This document shows positions 1 through 5,676 of a DNA stretch of 6,287 bases, one piece after another; the stretch's first letter is position 1, and each line of letters opens with the position of its first letter. This DNA comes from Patescibacteria group bacterium (GTDB lineage Bacteria > Patescibacteriota > Andersenbacteria > UBA10190), in NCBI GenBank assembly GCA_022574795.1, contig JACZRJ010000029.1, forward strand, positions 1 through 6,287, written 5' to 3'. The translations under genes were made by a program, and so were the position numbers. The notes beneath the pieces are model-generated. The model did no database searches, was not told the DNA's origin, and was given only the letters and a program-made list of their open reading frames with translations.

Positions 1-312
1 CGTCGACTTTACAATGTCGATCAAGCGCTTATGCACCCGAATTTCATATTGATCCCTTGAATCCTTATGGACAAAAGTAGACCGGTTAACCGTGTATTTC
101 TTCTTGCTTGTCGGCAAAGGTGTCGGACCTGACACCTGAGCGCCATCTTGCTCAACTGCCTTAATGATCTGCTTGGCGGATTGATCAATTAACTTATGAT
201 CATAGGCCTTGAGCTTGATCCGAATTCGAGGAGGAGCCGCCGCTTCCTCAGCCGTGGTGTTGGCTTCATCCTTAACGGATTTCTTTGTCGCTGGCGCTTG
301 CTTGGTAGCCAT
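1..312 (-). CDS. rpsJ: 30S ribosomal protein S10, 3' end outside window
   Basis: S10 is a small-subunit head protein that also serves as NusE in transcription antitermination. The 104 visible codons contain [15 protein letters not shown] (residues 29-43), the [12 protein letters not shown] block (58-69) and [19 protein letters not shown] (83-101), which align along the E. coli protein. About 26 C-terminal residues lie beyond the window edge. The ATG at 312 is the only usable start: no ATG, GTG or TTG follows in frame before the conserved core. The protein therefore carries a tail of about 24 extra residues, rich in Ala, Lys and Glu, ahead of the E. coli-like core. The gene starts 37 nt after the tuf stop with no canonical Shine-Dalgarno sequence, so it is probably co-transcribed with tuf and leads into the S10 operon (inferred). 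Confidence 0.97.
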   Translation of the reverse strand, partial: MATKQAPATKKSVKDEANTTAEEAAAPPRIRIKLKAYDHKLIDQSAKQIIKAVEQDGAQVSGPTPLPTSKKKYTVNRSTFVHKDSRDQYEIRVHKRLIDIVKST

Positions 313-349
313 GTATCAAAAGTACCCGTTATGAATTATCAACCACCAG

Positions 350-1543
350 CTACTCAATGACTTTCGTCAACACCCCAGCTCCCACCGTCTTACCACCCTC
401 ACGAATGGCAAACCGCATCCCATCTTCCATCGCCACCTTGGACACCAGCTCAACTTCGATGCTAACAGTGTCACCAGGCATAACCATTTCAGTGCCCTCC
501 GGAAGCTTAACCGAACCAGTCACATCAGTCGTTCGAATGTAGAATTGTGGCTTGTAACCCTTGAAGAACGGCGTGTGTCGACCGCCCTCGTCCTTAGTTA
601 ACACGTACACCTCAGCTTCAAACTTCTTGTGCGGCGTTATTGATCCTGGGGCAGCTAAAACCTGCCCGCGCTCGACATCTTCTTTCTTTAGTCCTCTCAG
701 CAGGATGCCAGCGTTATCACCAGCCTGACCATCGTCCAACTGCTTGTTGAACATTTCGATTCCAGTCACCACCGTCTTTTGCGTATCTCTCAGGCCAACA
801 ATTTCAACTTCCTCATTAATTTTAATTGTGCCCCGCTCAATTTTACCAGTCACCACGGTCCCACGACCTTCAATACTAAAGACGTCCTCAATCGGCATGA
901 GGAAAGGCTTGTCAACATCTCGTTTCGGCTCTGGAATTTCCTCATCCAGCGCCTTGATTAATTCAAGTATTGGTTTAGCCGCCTCATCATCAACACTCGT
1001 TGTGTCTAGAGCTTTTAGTGCTGAACCACGAATTATCTTAATGTTCTTGCCGTCATACTCATACTTGGTCAAAACTTCACGAACCTCTTCCTCAACCAAA
1101 TCAACCAGCTCAGGATCGTCAACCTGATCAACCTTATTAAGAAATACTACAATGGCCGGCACTCCCACCTGGCGAGCCAGTAGAATGTGCTCTCTGGTCT
1201 GGGGCATCGGACCATCAGTTGCCGAGACCACTAACACAGCCCCGTCCATCTGGGCAGCTCCCGTAATCATATTTTTGATGTAATCAGCGTGACCCGGACA
1301 ATCCACGTGAGCGTAATGACGCTTATCTGATACATACTCACAATGGGTAGTCGCGATAGTAATACCTCGCTCCCTCTCCTCCGGTGCGTTATCTATCTCA
1401 TCAACTGTCAGAACCTTGTCGGCTCCACCCTTCATCCCCAGCACGTGCAAAATTGCTGCGGTCAGGGTCGTCTTGCCATGATCAACGTGACCAATCGTGC
1501 CGACGTTTACGTGTGGTTTACTGCGATCAAACTTTTCAGCCAT
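350..1543 (-). CDS. tuf: Elongation factor Tu
   Basis: EF-Tu is the GTPase that delivers aminoacyl-tRNA to the ribosomal A site. At 397 residues it is close to the usual 393-400. Visible G-domain motifs are P-loop GHVDHGKT (18-25), switch [10 protein letters not shown] (59-67) with Thr62, DCPGH (81-85) with catalytic His85, NKVD (136-139) and SAL (174-176). Domains 2 and 3 follow, including [13 protein letters not shown] (226-238) and the C-terminal [14 protein letters not shown] block (378-391). That block keeps the Ala (379) altered in kirromycin-resistant mutants of other bacteria. The start matches the family N-terminus, and in-frame stops lie just upstream. The only purine-rich ribosome-binding sequence is 24 nt upstream, which is unusually far. 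A 255-nt gap separates tuf from the preceding ORF; rpsJ follows after 37 nt. The stop is TAG. Confidence 0.99.
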   Translation of the reverse strand: MAEKFDRSKPHVNVGTIGHVDHGKTTLTAAILHVLGMKGGADKVLTVDEIDNAPEERERGITIATTHCEYVSDKRHYAHVDCPGHADYIKNMITGAAQMDGAVLVVSATDGPMPQTREHILLARQVGVPAIVVFLNKVDQVDDPELVDLVEEEVREVLTKYEYDGKNIKIIRGSALKALDTTSVDDEAAKPILELIKALDEEIPEPKRDVDKPFLMPIEDVFSIEGRGTVVTGKIERGTIKINEEVEIVGLRDTQKTVVTGIEMFNKQLDDGQAGDNAGILLRGLKKEDVERGQVLAAPGSITPHKKFEAEVYVLTKDEGGRHTPFFKGYKPQFYIRTTDVTGSVKLPEGTEMVMPGDTVSIEVELVSKVAMEDGMRFAIREGGKTVGAGVLTKVIE

Positions 1544-1565
1544 ACTAATAATTTAATACTAATAA
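1542..1565 (-). repeat. 10-bp direct repeat between tuf SD and start
   Basis: The minus-strand sequence TTATTAGTAT occurs twice, at 1542-1551 and 1556-1565, offset by 14 nt. It fills the AT-rich gap between the Shine-Dalgarno sequence and the tuf ATG. Removing one 14-nt unit would leave a spacing of 10 nt, so a small duplication could explain the displaced ribosome-binding site. Low complexity makes a chance origin possible. Confidence 0.6.
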
Positions 1566-1567
1566 AT

Positions 1568-1575
1568 CTCCTCCC
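1568..1575 (-). promoter_or_regulatory. Displaced Shine-Dalgarno sequence of tuf
   Basis: GGGAGGAG on the minus strand is the only strong anti-16S-complementary sequence found upstream of any gene here. It is 24 nt before the tuf ATG; normal spacing is about 5-9 nt. No ATG, GTG or TTG lies in the gap, and the tuf frame is closed there by TAG and TAA, so it does not serve an earlier tuf start. The arms ATTTA and TAAAT in the gap can pair around a 7-nt loop, which would cut the effective spacing to 7 nt. Confidence 0.6.
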
Positions 1576-1592
1576 TATATCAACTATATCAA
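1575..1592 (-). repeat. Tandem 9-bp duplication in tuf leader
   Basis: TTGATATAG is present twice, perfectly and without a gap, immediately before the Shine-Dalgarno sequence of tuf (minus strand). One base of the second copy is shared with the start of GGGAGGAG. No known function. It could be a protein-binding site or simply replication slippage. Confidence 0.75.
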
Positions 1593-1604
1593 GAGGTTAC
1601 ATAA

Positions 1605-1632
1605 TTTGTAGCAGGCAAGCCAAATAATGCAA
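1605..1632 (-). promoter_or_regulatory. Weak promoter candidate upstream of tuf
   Basis: TTGCAT (1627-1632), a 16-bp spacer and TACAAA (1605-1610) form the better placed of several poor sigma-70-like matches in this gap: 3/6 at -35 and 4/6 at -10. Another candidate is TTGATT (1666-1671) with TAAAAC (1644-1649), also 16 bp apart, whose spacer holds the near-palindrome TTGAGACTCAA (1654-1664). A tuf promoter is plausible because the gap is long, but neither match is convincing. Confidence 0.2.
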
Positions 1633-1635
1633 GCC
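1615..1635 (-). repeat. GGCTTGC direct repeat, 14-nt period
   Basis: GGCTTGC occurs at 1615-1621 and 1629-1635 on the minus strand, with starts 14 nt apart, inside the spacer of the candidate tuf promoter. Seven bases is short, so this is a noted pattern and not a demonstrated site. Confidence 0.35.
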
Positions 1636-1707
1636 TTAGTCAAGTTTTACCTATTGAGTCTCAACAATCAAGTTTAGAAAAAGCAACCCCTGGTAGCTGA
1701 TACTTAT

Positions 1708-1723
1708 AAAGGCGCTGGCCCTT
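1708..1723 (-). other. Small hairpin in the ORF-tuf gap
   Basis: AAGGGC and GCCTTT pair (one G-U) around the 4-nt loop CAGC on the minus strand. The T residues are part of the stem and are followed by ATAAG, so it lacks the downstream U-tract of an intrinsic terminator. It could be a weak terminator for the upstream ORF or part of the tuf leader. Confidence 0.3.
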
Positions 1724-1760
1724 GAAATCATCCTCTTTAGTTGAACCACCTTAGCGTACC

Positions 1761-1782
1761 GAAAACCAGGCTAGCGCAGCCC
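1761..1782 (-). terminator. Weak terminator-like hairpin after the unknown ORF
   Basis: On the minus strand, GGGCT and AGCCT (one G-U) pair around a 5-nt loop, followed by GG and a short TTTT run. It sits 17 nt after the TAG stop of the 192-residue ORF. The stem is short and the T-run poor, so partial termination at most. Confidence 0.25.
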
Positions 1783-1789
1783 AAATTAA

Positions 1790-1801
1790 TTACTCTAACT
1801 A
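1790..1801 (-). repeat. 12-nt direct repeat, copy at the 3' end of the unknown ORF
   Basis: TAGTTAGAGTAA (minus strand) is identical to the copy at 2427-2438, so the two copies bracket the 192-residue ORF. In this copy the first TAG is the ORF's stop codon, and the TAA at its end is a second in-frame stop. A shorter relative, TAGAGTAA, ends fusA at 2450-2457. Confidence 0.7.
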
Positions 1802-2377
1802 TTCCTGAAGCTCGGGCGGCAAATCGCCGGTCAGTGGTTCAAATCGAACCCGTCGCGGTGTCGGCTCGCTTCCCTTCAAGCTCTCCTGATCATATTGGCT
1901 AGCCTCATCAACCCAGCCAGTCTCTGGCTCAGTAGCCGGTTCAGTAACCGGTTCAGTAGTCGGTTCAAAAGAAGGCTCTAAGGTCTCCTCGAACACTGGA
2001 CTACTAGAACCTGGCCCGACCAGATCATCAGCTCTGTCGGAGAAATTTTCTGGCCCAGAGCTCTGCTCAGCAGGGTCTGCCGTGGCGCCTAATGACCCTT
2101 CATCAAGTATGCTCCCAACCCCAGGCGACTCGGCTTGGTTAGACTCCCGGCGCTCTCGAGCTTCCGGCCCTGGTTGTTGTGACGACGCTCTCTCAGGCGC
2201 TCGCTCTGCTGATGGTAAGGGCAGCTGCGCTTCGACGTCTCGCTTACCGCCGCGCTCAAACTCACGCTTGCTCACCATCACATATTCCTCTCCGTCACTC
2301 CCGCGCCAAGTAAAATAACCGCCCAACTCCTTAAGGACCGCCCTGACTGCTTCAAACGTGGAATCCCCCGTGTACAT
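1799..2377 (-). CDS. Uncharacterised protein between fusA and tuf
   Basis: I do not recognise this 192-residue protein. It has three parts. Residues 5-42 look folded: a helix-like stretch FEAVRAVLKELGG (8-20), then alternating hydrophobic segments YFTW (21-24) and EEYVMVSKREF (30-40). Residues 45-170 are low-complexity and rich in Glu, Pro, Ser and Ala, with five EPxT-type tetrapeptides at 134-153, and are probably disordered. The end (175-192) returns to an ordered-looking motif, RRVRFEPLTGDLPPELQE. There is no Cys, no His, no signal peptide and no membrane segment. The MYTGDSTFEAV start at 2377 has only AGGG seven nt upstream and no better alternative. It lies 72 nt after fusA on the same strand, within a translation operon, so a translation- or ribosome-linked role is a guess from context only. 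Codon structure and position argue for a real gene; function is unknown. Confidence 0.8.
   Translation of the reverse strand: MYTGDSTFEAVRAVLKELGGYFTWRGSDGEEYVMVSKREFERGGKRDVEAQLPLPSAERAPERASSQQPGPEARERRESNQAESPGVGSILDEGSLGATADPAEQSSGPENFSDRADDLVGPGSSSPVFEETLEPSFEPTTEPVTEPATEPETGWVDEASQYDQESLKGSEPTPRRVRFEPLTGDLPPELQE
1919..1978 (-). repeat. Five 12-bp tandem units encoding EPxT repeats
   Basis: Within the unknown ORF, five consecutive 12-bp units encode EPSF, EPTT, EPVT, EPAT and EPET (residues 134-153). The middle units are nearly identical at DNA level (variants of GGTTCAGTAACC on the plus strand), which points to recent expansion by slippage in a disordered linker. Confidence 0.85.
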
Positions 2378-2378
2378 C

Positions 2379-2432
2379 GAGTAACCCTAGCTCAATAAAA
2401 ACCGACTAGCAAGTCTTGAAGTAACGTTACTC
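2379..2432 (-). other. Inverted repeat reaching the start of the unknown ORF
   Basis: GAGTAAC (2426-2432) and GTTACTC (2379-2385) on the minus strand can pair over 7 bp, the second arm ending one base before the ORF's ATG. The first arm also belongs to a perfect 12-bp palindrome, AGTAACGTTACT (2420-2431), so the two structures would be mutually exclusive. The sequences are seen; a regulatory role is inferred. Confidence 0.35.
2397..2415 (-). terminator. Weak intrinsic terminator candidate after fusA
   Basis: On the minus strand GACT-TGCT-AGTC makes a 4-bp stem, followed by GG and five T residues (2397-2401). It lies 35 nt past the fusA stop and 19 nt before the next ORF's start. The stem is too short for confident calling; it may partly reduce read-through into the downstream genes. 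Confidence 0.25.
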
Positions 2433-2438
2433 TAACTA
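2427..2438 (-). repeat. 12-nt direct repeat, copy downstream of fusA
   Basis: TAGTTAGAGTAA (minus strand) lies 11 nt after the fusA stop and matches the copy at 1790-1801 exactly; identity ends at both flanks. Part of it, TAGAGTAAC, also recurs 23 nt upstream across the fusA stop (2449-2457). The segment between the two 12-nt copies holds just the unknown ORF and its leader. Confidence 0.7.
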
Positions 2439-2449
2439 CCGTCCTTGAG

Positions 2450-4564
2450 TTACTCTAGATCAGGTTTTTCCTCCGTCGTTGTGCTGCCAACGATCTCCTC
2501 TTGAACATTTTTTGGCACCTGCGCGTAGTGGTCGAATTCCATCGAATAGACTGCCCGGCCCGAAGTCAGGGAACGCAAAGCAGTTGCATAGCCAAACATC
2601 TCGCCCAGTGGCACTTGCGCGCTAATGATTTTGAGCTTGACGCGATCCTCAATATTATCGACTCGTCCACGCCGAGAATTCAGGTCGCCAACCACATCAC
2701 CCATATGATTTTCCGGAGTTGTCACCTCAACCGACATGATCGGCTCAAGCAAAACTGGCTTAGCCCGCTTGACCCCTTCGCGAAAGGCCATCGACCCAGC
2801 AATTTTAAAGGCTATCTCAGAGCTATCAACATCATGATAGCTGCCATCAAAAACGGTGGCCTTAGTATCAACCACGGGAAAACCAGCCAACACGCCATTT
2901 TGAGCGGCTTCCTGCACACCTTTCCCAATCGGTCCAATGTATTCGTGCGGAATATTTCCACCTTTAACCTCATCAGCAAATTCAATTCCTCCGCCCGGCT
3001 CAAGTGGCTCGAGTCTCAGCCAAACATGGCCATACTGTCCCCGGCCTCCACTCTGCTTAATGTATTTGCCTTCAACCTCCACCGTGTCTCGAATTGTCTC
3101 CTTATAGGCGACTTGAGGCTTGCCCACATTTACCTCGACGTTAAATTCCCGCTTCATCCGATCCGTCAGGATTTCCAGGTGCAGCTCGCCCATACCCGAC
3201 ATAATTGTTTGCGCCGTCTCCTCATCAGTTTTGACCCTAAAAGTCGGATCCTCGGCCTGCAGCACTTTCAAGGCCTCACCCATCTTTTCCTGATCAGCCT
3301 TAGTCCTCGGCTCAACTGCCACTGAAATAACCGGGTCCTGTCCGATAATTCTCTCTAGTAAAATGGGATTATCAGGATCACACAGCGTATCACCAGTCGT
3401 CGATTGTTTAAGCCCAACCAAAGCTCCGATACCACCAGCGCTAATCTCCGGGACCTCTTCTCGGTTATTAGCATGCATGCGCAAGATCCGACCAACGCGC
3501 TCTTGCTTACCAGTCGAGGAATTGAGCACGTAAGACCCAGCTGTCATTTTCCCCGAATAAACTCTAAAAAAGGCAATCTGTCCCACAAATGGATCACTGG
3601 CAATCTTAAAGACCAGCGCGGCCAGCGGCTCATCAGCTGAAGGCTTGCGTGACAGTTTCTTTTCCTCATCATCAGGATCAGTGCCTTCCACCGGCGGCAA
3701 ATCATTCGGGGCCGGCAGCAACTCTACCACGGCGTCCAGTAATCGCTGGACTCCTTTATTCTTCAACGCCGAGCCACAAAAAATCGGCGTCAGCGCACCC
3801 CTAATGACTGCCTTCCGGAGCACCGCCACGAGCTCCTCATTACTGATGGCCTCGCCGTTGAGAAACTTTTCCGTCAGCCCATCGTCTGTCCCGGCAATGA
3901 CTTCAACCATTTGCTCTCGAGCTACCTTAGCCTGGGCTGCCAGCTCTGCTGGAATATCCTTTTTCTTCACAATCTCCCCCCGCTCTCCCTCAAAATACCA
4001 GGCTTGACTATCAATCAAATCAATAATGCCCTCAAAAGTATCCTCCTCCCCAATGGGCAGTGTGATAATGACCGTATCCTTAGTCAGGCGCTCATGAATC
4101 GAATCAACGACGCCGCTAAAACTTGCGCCGGTTCGATCCAACTTATTAATAAAACACAGCCGCGGCACTTGATACTTGTCCGCTTGTCGCCAAACCGTTT
4201 CACTCTGAGGTTCCACTCCCGCCACACCATCAAACACCACCACGGCTCCATCCAATACCCTCAAGCTCCGCTCCACCTCAACCGTGAAGTCGACATGGCC
4301 AGGAGTATCAATCAAATTAAGCCGATGGTCTTTCCAAAAGGCCGTCGTGGCTGCGGCCGTGATCGTTATACCTCGCTCCTGCTCCTGTTCCATCCAGTCC
4401 ATCACTGCCTCACCCTTATGCACCTCACCAATCTTGTGGGTGATGCCAGTATAAAAAAGCACCCGCTCTGTTACCGTCGTCTTCCCCGCATCAATGTGAG
4501 CGATGATGCCAAAATTCCGCACCCGCTCCATTGGTACTGTCGCAAATTGATCCTGCTCTGCCAT
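2450..4564 (-). CDS. fusA: Elongation factor G
   Basis: EF-G is the GTPase that drives tRNA-mRNA translocation and, with the recycling factor, ribosome splitting. At 704 residues it is full length. Motifs: P-loop AHIDAGKT (22-29), switch [12 protein letters not shown] (64-74), DTPGH (86-90) with catalytic His90, NKLD (140-143) and SAL (265-267). The domain III signature [20 protein letters not shown] is at 455-474. Domain IV has [10 protein letters not shown] (505-514) and the tip loop with His577, followed by [14 protein letters not shown] (581-594). Domain V ends in the usual ALRSLTSGR block (662-670). The first ATG fits the family N-terminus better than Met12, which would leave only ten residues before the P-loop. 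A purine-rich AAAGAAG abuts the start, too close for normal Shine-Dalgarno use. It follows rpsG after 61 nt and ends in TAA, the only non-TAG stop seen here. Confidence 0.99.
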   Translation of the reverse strand: MAEQDQFATVPMERVRNFGIIAHIDAGKTTVTERVLFYTGITHKIGEVHKGEAVMDWMEQEQERGITITAAATTAFWKDHRLNLIDTPGHVDFTVEVERSLRVLDGAVVVFDGVAGVEPQSETVWRQADKYQVPRLCFINKLDRTGASFSGVVDSIHERLTKDTVIITLPIGEEDTFEGIIDLIDSQAWYFEGERGEIVKKKDIPAELAAQAKVAREQMVEVIAGTDDGLTEKFLNGEAISNEELVAVLRKAVIRGALTPIFCGSALKNKGVQRLLDAVVELLPAPNDLPPVEGTDPDDEEKKLSRKPSADEPLAALVFKIASDPFVGQIAFFRVYSGKMTAGSYVLNSSTGKQERVGRILRMHANNREEVPEISAGGIGALVGLKQSTTGDTLCDPDNPILLERIIGQDPVISVAVEPRTKADQEKMGEALKVLQAEDPTFRVKTDEETAQTIMSGMGELHLEILTDRMKREFNVEVNVGKPQVAYKETIRDTVEVEGKYIKQSGGRGQYGHVWLRLEPLEPGGGIEFADEVKGGNIPHEYIGPIGKGVQEAAQNGVLAGFPVVDTKATVFDGSYHDVDSSEIAFKIAGSMAFREGVKRAKPVLLEPIMSVEVTTPENHMGDVVGDLNSRRGRVDNIEDRVKLKIISAQVPLGEMFGYATALRSLTSGRAVYSMEFDHYAQVPKNVQEEIVGSTTTEEKPDLE

Positions 4565-4625
4565 CTTCTTTAGTAATTCAAGCCAGCCGCTCCGTAACCC
4601 AACCCGCTCGGTAAGTCTAGTGACG

Positions 4626-5102
4626 CTAGCGCGCGAAATGCGAGAAGGCCCGGTTGGATTCCGCCATCCGGTGAACGTCCTCTCGCTTCTTCATTGCGCC
4701 ACCCTCTTTTTTGGCAGCATCGATCAACTCCGCCGCTAATTTCTCAGCAAAGCTCTTACCAGATCGCGCTCGCGCCGCATCCCTCAACCAACGAAAAGCT
4801 AAGGTTTCCTTGCGGTCACCGCGCACCTCAATGGCAATTTGATAATTCGCCCCACCAACTCGCTTGGCCTTCACTTCAAGTACCGGCGACACATTACGAA
4901 TGGCGGTATCGAAAACCATTAACGGGTCAGTCTTGGTCTGAGCCGAAACCATCTCCAGCGCCCCATAGACCGATTTTTGTGCGCCGCTCTTCTTACCATC
5001 CCGCATAACCTGATTAATAAATTTAGCCAAGACGATATTGCCAAACTTGGGGTCAGGCTTGAGATACTTCTTATTCTTATATACTCGTTTCCGTCTGGGC
5101 AT
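4626..5102 (-). CDS. rpsG: 30S ribosomal protein S7
   Basis: S7 initiates assembly of the 3' domain of 16S rRNA and lines the E site. The 158-residue protein has the typical length and landmarks: MPRRKR start, [16 protein letters not shown] (27-42), the [26 protein letters not shown] core (81-106) with its basic beta hairpin, and the C-terminal [18 protein letters not shown] tail (141-158). The ATG lies 13 nt after the rpsL stop, with no Shine-Dalgarno-like sequence in TTAACCAAACCAT, so translation probably depends on coupling to rpsL or on SD-independent initiation (inferred). The E. coli operon has a roughly 100-nt S12-S7 gap that binds S7 for autoregulation; there is no space for that here. 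Confidence 0.99.
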   Translation of the reverse strand: MPRRKRVYKNKKYLKPDPKFGNIVLAKFINQVMRDGKKSGAQKSVYGALEMVSAQTKTDPLMVFDTAIRNVSPVLEVKAKRVGGANYQIAIEVRGDRKETLAFRWLRDAARARSGKSFAEKLAAELIDAAKKEGGAMKKREDVHRMAESNRAFSHFAR

Positions 5103-5115
5103 ATGGTTTGGTTAA

Positions 5116-5538
5116 CTATTCTGCCTTAGGTCGCTTCGTTCCGTATCTGCTCCGCGCATTTTTACGACCTTCTACCCCACTGGCATCCAGTACCCCACGA
5201 ACAACGATATAATTTACTCCCACCAAATCTTTGCGCCGCCCACCTCTCACTAAAACAATTGAGTGCTCCTGTAAATTGTGACCCTCCCCGGGAATATAGG
5301 CAGTTATCTCCTGTCCATTAGTCAGACGAACTCGAGCTACTTTTCTCAAGGCCGAGTTCGGTTTGCTCGGTGTTAAAGTCTTAACTTGTAAACACACGCC
5401 ACGTTTAAAAGGTGAGCCCTTCTTGAGTACCACTGGTCGGTTTTTCAGCACGTTAAAACTACGCAGCAAAGCTGGTGTTTTTGACTTTTTCCTCTTGGAA
5501 ACCCGCCCCTTGCGAACGAGCTGATTAGCTGTTGGCAT
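5116..5538 (-). CDS. rpsL: 30S ribosomal protein S12
   Basis: S12 sits at the decoding centre and influences accuracy. At 140 residues it is longer than E. coli S12 (124) and resembles the Gram-positive form (about 138), with extra residues at about 26-41 before SPFKRGVC (42-49). Conserved blocks are [17 protein letters not shown] (59-75), [12 protein letters not shown] (82-93), RGGRRKDL (98-105) and [11 protein letters not shown] (129-139). Asp104 matches the Asp methylthiolated by RimO in E. coli. Two key positions are changed: Ser58 replaces the Lys equivalent to E. coli K43 (K42 in mature numbering), and Val106 replaces the Pro equivalent to P91. Lys103 (E. coli K88) is kept. The [12 protein letters not shown] start is canonical. 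It is the first gene of the str cluster; the ATG lies 9 nt after a consensus TATAAT. Confidence 0.99.
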   Translation of the reverse strand: MPTANQLVRKGRVSKRKKSKTPALLRSFNVLKNRPVVLKKGSPFKRGVCLQVKTLTPSKPNSALRKVARVRLTNGQEITAYIPGEGHNLQEHSIVLVRGGRRKDLVGVNYIVVRGVLDASGVEGRKNARSRYGTKRPKAE

Positions 5539-5547
5539 CCTACACGT

Positions 5548-5553
5548 ATTATA
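5548..5553 (-). promoter_or_regulatory. Consensus -10 box close to the rpsL start
   Basis: A perfect TATAAT (minus strand) is followed by 9 nt, ACGTGTAGG, and then the rpsL ATG. Initiation at the usual distance would give an mRNA with only about 0-4 leader bases, i.e. leaderless or nearly so. The -35 is poor: TTAAGA at 19 bp spacing is the best found. An alternative is that the box is fortuitous in an AT-rich leader. Confidence 0.45.
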
Positions 5554-5571
5554 TGTCTCTAAAGCGATTGA

Positions 5572-5581
5572 TTCTTAAGAA
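5572..5581. other. 10-bp palindrome in the rpsL leader
   Basis: TTCTTAAGAA is a perfect palindrome. It overlaps the place where the -35 element of the downstream TATAAT box would be. It may be an operator half-site pair or chance. Confidence 0.3.
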
Positions 5582-5601
5582 GTACCCCTGAAGCTTAAAC
5601 A

Positions 5602-5619
5602 CACTCGCTCAAGCGAGTG
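5602..5619 (-). other. Strong hairpin in the rpsL leader
   Basis: CACTCGC and GCGAGTG form a perfect 7-bp stem with the tetraloop TTGA on the minus strand, extendable by a G-U pair. It is 57 nt after the protease stop and would lie at the very 5' end of transcripts from the promoter at 5628-5656. It is followed by TGTTTAAGC, a poor U-tract, so it is either a weak terminator for the protease gene or a 5'-leader element of the str mRNA (stabiliser or protein-binding site). Confidence 0.5.
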
Positions 5620-5627
5620 CTGGCTAC

Positions 5628-5656
5628 ACCATACTTACTAGTAAACCGTAAGTCAA
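5628..5656 (-). promoter_or_regulatory. Sigma-70-like promoter of the str operon
   Basis: TTGACT (5651-5656), a 17-bp spacer and TATGGT (5628-5633) match the consensus at 5/6 and 4/6 positions with ideal spacing. It lies just after the protease stop and points toward rpsL. Predicted transcription start is near 5621, giving a leader of roughly 80 nt that begins with the hairpin at 5602-5619. Confidence 0.6.
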
Positions 5657-5676
5657 TTTTTGGTCCAGGCTAGGCC

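Noticed and set aside
1544..1798. tRNA gene or riboswitch in the long gap before tuf
   Set aside because: No cloverleaf, T-loop consensus or recognisable riboswitch core was found by eye; only short hairpins and direct repeats.
1802..2438. The unknown ORF segment as an insertion sequence or transposon
   Set aside because: There is no transposase and no terminal inverted repeats next to the 12-nt direct repeats; the encoded protein is not an enzyme I can recognise. The repeats are kept as a separate observation only.
2501..3325. Long open frame on the plus strand antisense to fusA
   Set aside because: It lies wholly inside the fully conserved EF-G gene on the other strand; the translation has no recognisable domain. 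Such shadows are common opposite well-conserved coding sequence.
3911..4573. Second long plus-strand open frame antisense to the fusA 5' half
   Set aside because: Same reason: complete overlap with EF-G's G domain, no promoter or ribosome-binding signal, and a low-complexity translation.
350..5538. UGA recoding as in some CPR lineages
   Set aside because: The conserved genes read full length with standard stops and have no in-frame TGA, so this window gives no evidence for recoding.
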